This document shows positions 14,014 to 21,455 of a DNA stretch of 33,174 nucleotides, piece by piece. Numbering within the stretch: the stretch's first letter is position 1; every line of letters starts with the position of its first letter. Below the pieces are notes generated by a model that saw nothing but the letters and a program-made list of their open reading frames with translations, was not told where the DNA came from and made no database searches. This stretch comes from Deltaproteobacteria bacterium (GTDB taxonomy: Bacteria; Desulfobacterota; Desulfarculia; Adiutricales; JAFDHD01). Position numbers and translations under genes: made by a program. The stretch lies in NCBI GenBank assembly GCA_019306365.1, contig JAFDLS010000038.1, positions 1 through 33,174 on the forward strand, read 5' to 3'.

Positions 14014-14052
14014 AAGGGCGAGTCAAAAGAGACTTGCCCTTTTTTATTTTTT
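14014..14052 (+). terminator. Rho-independent terminator after atpC
   Basis: AAGGGCGAGTC-aaaaga-GACTTGCCCTT stem (11 bp, one G.U) followed by TTTTTATTTTTT. Confidence 0.9.
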
Positions 14053-14127
14053 GGCTGATTCTGCCTTGACAATCCGTAAGGCCATGATTTCTAATAGAGT
14101 TATTCTGTTAATGGGACCGATAAGAAA

Positions 14128-14877
14128 ATGAATGGTAATCTAAGTGTTTTGGTGCTGGCCGCTGGTAAGGGGACCAGAATGAAGTCAGACCTCGCCAAGG
14201 TATTGCATCCCATGCTGGGCCAACCTATGCTGGCTCATGTCCTTAAAGCGGTACGAGCCTTGAAACCAGAACGTCTGGTGGTTGTGACCGGATATCAGGC
14301 CGACCGGGTGGAGGCGGTGGTTGGAGGTAAAGATATCATTTTTGTTCAACAAATTGAACAGCTGGGGACCGGTCACGCGGTATCCGTGGCTCGCGAGGTA
14401 CTTGAGGACTTTTCCGGGACTGTTTTAATCCTTTATGGGGATCTTCCTTTGCTCCTGCCTCAGACCATGACGGACTTTCTGGAGATCCATAAAAAAAGTG
14501 AGGTTCCTCTGTCGGTTCTGACGGTTGAGCTTGAGGAGCCCGGGGCGTATGGGCGTATCATCCGGGACGGTAATGGTTTTCTGGCCCGGATAGTCGAGGC
14601 TCGTGACGCTGCCCCTGAGGAACTGAGCGTGAAAGAAATTAACACCGGAATATACGCGGTGTCCGGCTCAGTTCTATTTGACCTTATCGGAAAATTAAAC
14701 CAAAATAATGATCAGCAGGAATATTATTTGACCGATATCGTCGGCCTGGCACGGAACCAGGGATTACTCGCGGCTGCGGTCATGACGTCTGATCCCGGTG
14801 AGGTATTGGGAATCAACGATCAAGCGGAACTGGCGCGATCAATTGAAGTTATAAAGGCCCGTATAGGCGAGGTCTAA
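14128..14877 (+). CDS. GlmU-like UDP-N-acetylglucosamine pyrophosphorylase, uridyltransferase domain only (no left-handed beta-helix acetyltransferase domain)
   Basis: 249 aa; LVLAAGKGTRMKSDLAKVLHPMLGQPML, QLGTGHAV, YGDLPLL; stops after the nucleotidyltransferase domain. Confidence 0.9.
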   Translation: MNGNLSVLVLAAGKGTRMKSDLAKVLHPMLGQPMLAHVLKAVRALKPERLVVVTGYQADRVEAVVGGKDIIFVQQIEQLGTGHAVSVAREVLEDFSGTVLILYGDLPLLLPQTMTDFLEIHKKSEVPLSVLTVELEEPGAYGRIIRDGNGFLARIVEARDAAPEELSVKEINTGIYAVSGSVLFDLIGKLNQNNDQQEYYLTDIVGLARNQGLLAAAVMTSDPGEVLGINDQAELARSIEVIKARIGEV

Positions 14878-14913
14878 ATAGAAATCCGTTCCTGAGGCAG
14901 CAGTAGGAAAGTT

Positions 14914-16635
14914 ATGATCATTAAAAAGATAAAGTCGTTTCTGGAAAACAAGGGCGTAACCGGCATTTATTTTGGAAGAAGTTTGGGATCGGTTCCCGAT
15001 GGTTCATTCGTCTTTTTTCCGTATGAACCCACGGTGTTCAACTGTGGGATTACTGGTGTATTGACTATTAAAAAGCGATCGGCCAGCAAGGATGGATCGC
15101 TCATTCAAAGGCTTGAATCCAGGCTGGAAAAAATCTTCGAAAACAACGATGCGAGGTTCCAGGGAGAAAATCTGAAACGAAGCGATCATTATCTGGGCGG
15201 GCGGGAACTCCTTGGTGAGGTCAAGGGCCTTTGTGAGCGTCTAAACGGACAGGTAGGCTTTTATGAAGTTTTTTTAAACCAGGACCATCAAAAAAAACTC
15301 TCCGGTTTCTGCGGCAACCTCCAGGAACTTATTGAGAGCGAGGAAAACCAGAGAATTCAAAACAAACAGCGTCTGACGGCGGAAGAAGATGAAATAATGG
15401 CCCGCCGCATTTCAGACATTAGGGATATTTTATGGTCCCTGAAAAATAATGTCCTTTTTAATGTTGAAAAAATAAATAACCTCGGACGGTTCAGTGAATT
15501 TGAACAAACGCCTATGGCTGTCAGCCGTTTGAAGGAAATCAACCTTATTTTTAACAACCTTGACCGGCTTGAGGTCAGGGGAAGGGATTCCGCCGGGATT
15601 TCCCTACTTTTCGGGCTCAACAAGCTGGATTTTCAGACCTTTCAGGAGTGGCTGCGGGAGAAATCGCTTTTTGATGATTTTGAAGCCAGACAAAATGAGG
15701 AAGTTCTTTCTAATCTCAGCGTCAGGGTCAATAAGTGGGCTTCATGGACCTCCCTTGTTTTTACTTACAAGGTTGCCGCCGAAGTCGGGAGTCTTGGTGA
15801 TAATGTTTCATACCTGAGAAGTCAGGTTAAGAATGATGAAATTTTTCAGCGCCTGGTCAGGATGCCTCACGCTCATTATAGCGCGATCGCTCATACTCGC
15901 TGGGCTTCGGTTGGCGAAATCAGCGTGCCCAACTGCCACCCCATGGATAATGATTCAAACGTCTCGAAAGGGATTATTCATGTTTGTCTTAATGGAGACA
16001 TTGATAACTATCAAGAATTAAGGCGAATTTATGAGGTGCAAACCGGCAATACGATACACGAAGATGTTACCACGGACACCAAGATCATTCCCATGCAGAT
16101 AGAAAAATATCTTCGCGACGAAAAGACCCTTGAGGAATCCTTTCGCCTGGCGGTGAGTGACTTTAAGGGCTCCCATGCCATTGCCATGCACTCCGACCTG
16201 GCGCCTGGAAAGATTTTTTTAGCTCAAAAAGGCAGCGGGCAAGCCATCTTTGTCGGTTTGGCGGAGGATCACTACATACCCGCGTCGGAGATCTACGGTT
16301 TTGTGGAACAAACTTCCCGTTATTTAAAAATGGATGGGGAGAAGGTGACCGAAGGGATCTCAGGTCCGACTCAGGGTCAGATATACATCCTGGACTGCGA
16401 ATCCGGGACCGGCCTCGCGGGCATTAAAGCCATGTATTATGATGGCACATCGCTGGAGCTTTCTGAAACCGATATCAAGGAAACTGAAATCACCACCAGA
16501 GATATCGATCGCCAGAATTATCCTCATTATTTCCTAAAAGAGATCTCGGAATCCCCCCGGTCGATTGAACAGACGATACAGGGCCGTCTGGAAATTCTGG
16601 CTCCTGGACGATACGGTCATCCCGCCTCACCTTGA
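14914..16635 (+). CDS. GlmS-like glutamine amidotransferase/SIS protein, N-terminal part (frameshifted relative to the next ORF)
   Basis: 573 aa; NCGITGVLT nucleophile motif at residue 44, LEVRGRDSAGIS, AIAHTRWASVGEISVPNCHP, CLNGDIDNYQELR, then YPHYFLKEISESPRSIEQTIQGRLE typical of the GlmS linker before the SIS domain. Confidence 0.85.
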   Translation: MIIKKIKSFLENKGVTGIYFGRSLGSVPDGSFVFFPYEPTVFNCGITGVLTIKKRSASKDGSLIQRLESRLEKIFENNDARFQGENLKRSDHYLGGRELLGEVKGLCERLNGQVGFYEVFLNQDHQKKLSGFCGNLQELIESEENQRIQNKQRLTAEEDEIMARRISDIRDILWSLKNNVLFNVEKINNLGRFSEFEQTPMAVSRLKEINLIFNNLDRLEVRGRDSAGISLLFGLNKLDFQTFQEWLREKSLFDDFEARQNEEVLSNLSVRVNKWASWTSLVFTYKVAAEVGSLGDNVSYLRSQVKNDEIFQRLVRMPHAHYSAIAHTRWASVGEISVPNCHPMDNDSNVSKGIIHVCLNGDIDNYQELRRIYEVQTGNTIHEDVTTDTKIIPMQIEKYLRDEKTLEESFRLAVSDFKGSHAIAMHSDLAPGKIFLAQKGSGQAIFVGLAEDHYIPASEIYGFVEQTSRYLKMDGEKVTEGISGPTQGQIYILDCESGTGLAGIKAMYYDGTSLELSETDIKETEITTRDIDRQNYPHYFLKEISESPRSIEQTIQGRLEILAPGRYGHPASP

Positions 16636-18580
16636 AAAGGCTATCGTACAAAAAAAAATCAAGAAGATTATTTTTATCGGCCAGGGTACCGCCGGTGTGG
16701 CGGCCATGGGATGCTCCGAGCTGTTCAAATATTATCTCAATGGGACCGATATTCAAATCGCGGCTGTTAAAGCGTCAGAGTTCAGCGGCTTTATGCTCGG
16801 TGACATACGGGAGGACACCCTGGTTGTCGCTATCACCCAATCCGGCACGACCACCGACACAAATCGCGCCGTGGACATGACCAAGGAACGGGGAGCATTC
16901 ACCCTGGCCATTGTCAACAGGCGCGATTCGGATATCACCTTTAAGGTGGATGGAGTGCTTTATACCAGCAGCGGCCGTGACATTGAGATGTCGGTCGCGT
17001 CCACCAAGGCCTACTATTCGCAGATCGTGGCAGGCAGCGTCCTCGGCCTCAAGGTGGCCCAGCTCAGCGGAATCCTGACCGACGATTTTATCCTGGCGGA
17101 AATAGAACAGCTTTGGAGGCTTCCTTCATGTATGGAGAAAGTTCTGGCCAAACGGGAGGATATCGAAAAATCCGCCCGAAGGTTCGCCGTGACGAAAGAA
17201 GACTGGGCCGTTGTTGGCAGCGGGCCTAACAAGATTTCAGCGGATGAGATCAGAATTAAGCTCAGTGAGCTTTGCTATAAAACAATCTCGTCAGACGTGG
17301 TTGAGGATAAAAAGCATATCGACCTTTCAGCCGAACCGCTGATTTTTATCTGCGCCGCGGGTAACGGCGAGGACGTGATTAGCGATATCGTGAAGGATAC
17401 GGCTATTTTCAAAGCGCATGCGGCCATCCCCATCGTCGTGACAACAGAAGGTGAGAGCCGCTTCGACGCTTACGCCGATTCAGTTATCTATGTGCCTGAA
17501 ATAACACAGCGGTTCGCCCCGATCATAAATACGCTAGCCGGCCACCTCTGGGGTTACTACGCCGCCCTGGCCATTAATGAAGAATCTCTTCAACTCTTTA
17601 ATTTCCGGGAGGAAATTAGCGAGCATGTCAACGAATCCCTGGCCAGAGGGCTGGATATTTATGAAATCGTGGTTGAGGAGACCTTCAGGGAAAAGGCGGC
17701 CCAGATTTACAGGGCTTTCAAAGAAAGAATAAGACAGAACCGTTACGCCACGGCCATGACCACCTGCGCGGCTTCGGATATTACACTTTTGCTCAAATAT
17801 CTGGCCGGAAGGCTGCCTTCTTCGGATTTTGAGTTCGACTTCGGATTCAGAGGCACAGCGCCTAATATGCTGAAAGCGTTTTATGAATGTTTTGGAAATA
17901 TCATTGCGGAAATGGCACGTCCTGTTGACGCTATCAAACATCAGGCTAAAACCGTTACAGTTGGCACGAGCAGGATAGCCGAGAAGGTGGAGGGGCTGCT
18001 TTTCGAGGCGCTAGAGGCCCATGGTTTTGATAAGAGTCAGATCACGACCAGCAATATTTTAGTGTTAAGGCGGCTGCAGGAAATTCTCAGCAAGATCGAA
18101 GGGACTACTCTTTATCGCATAGAAGGCTTGAATATCCTGGGCGAACCGGTGGAAGATTCCAGGATCTATGTCATGAAGAAAGAAGGAAGCGCCAAGGGAT
18201 TGGTTTCACGGGTTGAGACCGACAACAAGCTTCGCGGCACAAAGCAGATTATCGTCAGGCAGGGTAATGTTTTTGTCGGTAAAGGGAAACGCGATAATCG
18301 AAGTATTCTCGTTATCCCTGTAATTTCAACCGATATAACGATTGACCACCTCCTCCTGTTCAACGTTGACTTTAAGGAGCAGGTGGAGGTTCAGAAAAAA
18401 GTTGAGGCCCTGGGAGGTAAGTATGACCATATTCAGAATCTGGTGGAAGAGTTTGGTTATACCTGGAAGGATGACTACCTGAACCTTCTCCCGATTGAAG
18501 ACCTCTTTGGAGCGTCCGCTGAGAAGATTTCCGAACACATCGCCGGAGAAATCAAAGACGAGGCTCCCTCAGCCAGTTAA
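16565..18580 (+). CDS. GlmS-like protein, C-terminal part: two SIS domains plus a long C-terminal extension (continuation of 14914-16635 in the next frame)
   Basis: Up to 671 aa ORF; FIGQGTAGVAAMGCSELFKYYL, ITQSGTTTDTNRAVDMTKERGAFTLAIVNRRDSDI, ASTKAYYSQIVAGSVLGLKVAQL; homologous reading probably resumes near LDDTVIPPHLEKAI (about 16607 onward). Confidence 0.85.
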   Translation: MNRRYRAVWKFWLLDDTVIPPHLEKAIVQKKIKKIIFIGQGTAGVAAMGCSELFKYYLNGTDIQIAAVKASEFSGFMLGDIREDTLVVAITQSGTTTDTNRAVDMTKERGAFTLAIVNRRDSDITFKVDGVLYTSSGRDIEMSVASTKAYYSQIVAGSVLGLKVAQLSGILTDDFILAEIEQLWRLPSCMEKVLAKREDIEKSARRFAVTKEDWAVVGSGPNKISADEIRIKLSELCYKTISSDVVEDKKHIDLSAEPLIFICAAGNGEDVISDIVKDTAIFKAHAAIPIVVTTEGESRFDAYADSVIYVPEITQRFAPIINTLAGHLWGYYAALAINEESLQLFNFREEISEHVNESLARGLDIYEIVVEETFREKAAQIYRAFKERIRQNRYATAMTTCAASDITLLLKYLAGRLPSSDFEFDFGFRGTAPNMLKAFYECFGNIIAEMARPVDAIKHQAKTVTVGTSRIAEKVEGLLFEALEAHGFDKSQITTSNILVLRRLQEILSKIEGTTLYRIEGLNILGEPVEDSRIYVMKKEGSAKGLVSRVETDNKLRGTKQIIVRQGNVFVGKGKRDNRSILVIPVISTDITIDHLLLFNVDFKEQVEVQKKVEALGGKYDHIQNLVEEFGYTWKDDYLNLLPIEDLFGASAEKISEHIAGEIKDEAPSAS

Positions 18581-18600
18581 ATCAGCTGGCGAAATTTTTA
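18572..18600 (+). terminator. Possible terminator at the end of the GlmS-like gene
   Basis: GCCAGTT-aaatc-AGCTGGC hairpin (7 bp with one G.U) followed by GAAATTTTTA; overlaps the stop codon. Confidence 0.45.
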
Positions 18601-18632
18601 AACAGTTCTCCATTCTGTACCAGCCGCATTCA

Positions 18633-19133
18633 TTATTTCGAATCAGGCCGGTTGAGATTCAGGACGCGGTTAATGATGGCCGTGGTGGATACATCCGGTG
18701 TGAGCGGGATGGTCATCACGGTGCCGCCGTTTTTTTCCACCACTTCCCGGCCGATGACCTTATCCAGAGGCCAGTCCCCGCCCTTGACCAGCACGTCCGG
18801 CTTAAGCAAGGTGATGAGCTGAAGCGGGTCCGGCTGGTCGAATATCACTACCGCGTCCACGATGCTCAGCCCGGTCAGAATTTCAGCCCTCTGTTCCTCA
18901 GGCGTAATCGGCCGGGCCGGCCCTTTGATTTCCCGGGTTGAGCGGTCGGAATTCAGTCCGATTACCAGGAAGTCCCCTAAATTCCGGGCATAGGCCAGGT
19001 AGCGCAGGTGGCCTAAATGAAGCAGATCAAAACAGCCGTTGGTAAAGACAATTTTCTGCCCCGTCTTTTTGCGGGCGGCGATTGTTTCCTTAGCCTGCTC
19101 CCAGGTCATGATTTTATCGCGGTAGTCAAACAT
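18633..19133 (-). CDS. rfaE2: D-glycero-beta-D-manno-heptose 1-phosphate adenylyltransferase (stand-alone RfaE/HldE C-terminal domain)
   Basis: 166 aa; IVFTNGCFDLLHLGHLRYLAYARNLGDFLVIGLNSDRS and KPDVLVKGGDWPLDKVIG. Confidence 0.93.
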   Translation of the reverse strand: MFDYRDKIMTWEQAKETIAARKKTGQKIVFTNGCFDLLHLGHLRYLAYARNLGDFLVIGLNSDRSTREIKGPARPITPEEQRAEILTGLSIVDAVVIFDQPDPLQLITLLKPDVLVKGGDWPLDKVIGREVVEKNGGTVMTIPLTPDVSTTAIINRVLNLNRPDSK

Positions 19134-19270
19134 TTAATTCCCCAAATAGATATTTAACCTTCATAATACTAAATATTTCTTATTTATCATAGCAAATCCG
19201 GCTGGCGCTATTGAATACTAGCAAAACCACTTCTTTCTAAAAATCTTTAACTGAAATTATTAAGGCGGCC

Positions 19271-19388
19271 TTGAGAAAGTCGCCATTTTTTACCATGTTA
19301 CGCAGTCTGTACGCAACCTACGAAAAGCCCTTCATTGATTTTCAAACAATTTCAATAACCTTTCGTGAATATTGTCAAATCCGCCGTT
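19271..19388 (-). repeat. Copy 1 of a ~118 bp direct repeat: duplicated 3' end of mpl plus downstream sequence (mpl remnant)
   Basis: Reverse strand reads NGGFDNIHERLLKLFENQ-stop, matching the mpl C-terminus NGGFDNIHERLLKLLRES; exact 42 bp block CAATTTCAATAACCTTTCGTGAATATTGTCAAATCCGCCGTT shared with 21414-21455. Confidence 0.9.
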
Positions 19389-19511
19389 CGCTTAACTTTT
19401 ATAACTTCAGGTTTTATCATATCCTCAATTCTTAGATGCCTAATGATGACATTTTGTATTTGAAAGCTCAACCATGCTTTAAAACTACATAGTTTGAGGA
19501 GCTAATCTTTC

Positions 19512-19542
19512 TTGACATATCATTTTTTTTGTTATTTATAGA
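19512..19542 (+). promoter_or_regulatory. Putative sigma70-like promoter of the TetR gene
   Basis: TTGACA at 19512-19517; TTTATA/TATAGA about 17-19 nt downstream in AT-rich DNA. Confidence 0.45.
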
Positions 19543-19543
19543 A

Positions 19544-19563
19544 TAGAAAACGATTTTTTTCTA
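19544..19563. promoter_or_regulatory. Candidate TetR-family operator palindrome
   Basis: TAGAAAA-cgattt-TTTTCTA, 7 bp arms, just downstream of the putative promoter and upstream of the TetR start. Confidence 0.4.
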
Positions 19564-19588
19564 ATTTTATAGAAAACAGGAGGTATTC

Positions 19589-20182
19589 ATGAAACAGGAA
19601 AAATTGGATTCCATCCTGAATACCGCAAAAAAGATGTTTGCTCGATACGGCCTCCGGAAAACGAGTATCGAGGAGATGGCCCGTATGGCCAGAGTCGCCA
19701 AGGCGACCATTTACAACTATTTCGGTAGCAAAGATAGGGTTTACCTGGAAGTCCTCCGCCGGGAAATGTCTGAGCTAGTGGAAAAGGTATCGTACTTGGT
19801 TGATCAAGAAACTTTGCCAAGAGATAAGTTGGCCACCTTCGTCAAAGCAAAATTCCGATACATGGCCAAGGCTATAAATATATTGAATCTGGATCGTGAG
19901 GGGATAGAGAATCTTATACCCGGTGCAGAAAGCATTCGTAATGAGCTTTTCAACCGTGAAGTGGACATCATTAATTCTATTTTAGTAGACGGGGTAAAAA
20001 AGGGTTTTTTTTATCTTAATTATCCGCTTTTAACGGCCAGGGCCATTGCTCATGCCTTGAGAGGGTTTGAGTTAAACTGGCTGGTCCAGGAAAGCGAAGA
20101 AAAAATTGAGTATTATCTCGATGAATTGATGGCCATCCTTCTTTACGGCCTGAAGTTCGAAAATAGAGGACTCAAGGAATAA
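19589..20182 (+). CDS. TetR/AcrR family transcriptional regulator
   Basis: 197 aa; N-terminal HTH ILNTAKKMFARYGLRKTSIEEMARMARVAKATIYNYFGSKDRVYLEV; SD aggagg upstream. Confidence 0.95.
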   Translation: MKQEKLDSILNTAKKMFARYGLRKTSIEEMARMARVAKATIYNYFGSKDRVYLEVLRREMSELVEKVSYLVDQETLPRDKLATFVKAKFRYMAKAINILNLDREGIENLIPGAESIRNELFNREVDIINSILVDGVKKGFFYLNYPLLTARAIAHALRGFELNWLVQESEEKIEYYLDELMAILLYGLKFENRGLKE

Positions 20183-20210
20183 AAAGAACCGCTATCTGAA
20201 AAATGTAGAT

Positions 20211-20334
20211 TGAGACCTCTGCAAAACCAGTAATTTTGTTGAAATCGCGGAAGGCGAAAATTTAACCCGCAGGAATATTACTAATATTTCGAGGACTTAA
20301 ATTTGAGCCTGACAAAGAGTTCAGCTAAAGGACG
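20211..20334. repeat. MITE-like repeat copy A (left TIR and core present, right TIR missing)
   Basis: Gap-free alignment to 31589-31712, about 8 mismatches over 124 bp by eye; TGAGACCTCTGCAAAACC left end. Confidence 0.85.
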
Positions 20335-20531
20335 ATATACTACTTGCATGATTTCTATTGATCGGGCGTTTTCAATTAATATTGTCCTTAAAGACCATGA
20401 AAAAATGCCTTTCGAGATCGCCGCCTTGGTCAACACTGTCCGCACAATGGCATCGGAAAGTAAAAACAGGCTCAACGCGGCAACGGTCGCATAATCTCGG
20501 TTAACAGAAGGAAAATCAGGAGTCAGTGCTT

Positions 20532-21305
20532 ATGAAAAAGGCCGAGTATACGGCAAAACCGTTCCCTAAAAACAGGCGTTTGGTTGTTGACGCCGGGTTT
20601 ATGGCTCATCGGAAACACGTAATCTATGCATTGATGGAAGTGGACGTGACCAAGCCCAGGCAATTTTTTCGTGAGCACAAGGTTAATTCCGGCGAGTCTC
20701 TTTCTTTCACCGCCTTTATTATAACCTGTCTGGGCCGGGCAGTGGAAATGGACAGGAACATGCATGCCTATCGTAACTGGCGAGGCAGATTGATCCTCTT
20801 TCACGAAGTGGACGTGCATACCCCCATCGAGACCGAATCCGGGCGGGCAACCTTACCGCACATAATCCGAGGAGCCAATAACAAAACTTTTTACGACATC
20901 CACAGTGAAATTCGGGCCATCCAGGCCGACCCGGAGAGTGACCCAATATCGAGGAAGATCGAATGGTTCGTCCGGCTGCCCGGTTTTATCCGCAGGGGTT
21001 TATATTGGATATTTACCAGGAATCCCCAGCTGTGGAAGAGGTACGGCGGGACAGTGACGGTATCAGCCATTGGAATGATCGGACAGGTACCCGGTTGGGG
21101 AATTCCTTTTGGCAATCACACCCTGGGCCTGACCCTGGGGGGTATCGTGGAGAAACCTGGAGTGGTCAATGGGCGCATAGAAATCCGGGAATACTTAAAC
21201 ATTACCCTGAGCATGAACCACGACATCATTGACGGCGCTCCGGCCGCGCGATTTTTCGAAAAGCTAAAGGACCTGATCGAGAACGGTTACGGCCTGGGCG
21301 AATGA
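20532..21305 (+). CDS. Stand-alone 2-oxoacid dehydrogenase acyltransferase (E2) catalytic-domain-like protein without lipoyl domain
   Basis: ORF in the track begins at 20526; first ATG at 20532 (MKKAEYTAKPF); C-terminal NHDIIDGAPAARFFEKLKDLIEN matches the E2 HxxxDG active-site region; TVTVSAIGMIGQVPGWGIP block. Confidence 0.8.
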   Translation: MKKAEYTAKPFPKNRRLVVDAGFMAHRKHVIYALMEVDVTKPRQFFREHKVNSGESLSFTAFIITCLGRAVEMDRNMHAYRNWRGRLILFHEVDVHTPIETESGRATLPHIIRGANNKTFYDIHSEIRAIQADPESDPISRKIEWFVRLPGFIRRGLYWIFTRNPQLWKRYGGTVTVSAIGMIGQVPGWGIPFGNHTLGLTLGGIVEKPGVVNGRIEIREYLNITLSMNHDIIDGAPAARFFEKLKDLIENGYGLGE

Positions 21306-21336
21306 AATTTTTTCTCATTTTTAGCTCATCTCCGAT

Positions 21337-21455
21337 TTGAAAAGGGCGACTTTTTTTACCATGTTCCTCAGCCCATACGCAACCTACGAAAAGCCTCTCA
21401 CCGATTCCCGCAACAATTTCAATAACCTTTCGTGAATATTGTCAAATCCGCCGTT
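21337..21455 (-). repeat. Copy 2 of the ~118 bp direct repeat: 3' end of intact mpl plus downstream sequence
   Basis: Aligns with 19271-19388 with one 1-nt indel; covers the mpl stop region and ~47 bp downstream. Confidence 0.9.

Noticed and set aside
16616-16640. Programmed +1 frameshift like prfB at TCA CCT TGA A
   Set aside because: A shift at the stop would replace the apparently conserved LDDTVIPPHL with LAPGRYGHPASP, and no SD-like stimulator is evident; an indel upstream is more likely. Kept only as a possibility under the frameshift finding.
18495-18941. Plus-strand ORF of 148 aa overlapping the glmS-like 3' end and rfaE2
   Set aside because: Mostly antisense to rfaE2, which has clear nucleotidyltransferase motifs; low-complexity translation, no domain.
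19139-21340. Full integrative element at the mpl 3' end
   Set aside because: The direct repeats fit an att-like picture, but there is no integrase, excisionase or transposase between them, so only the duplication itself is claimed.
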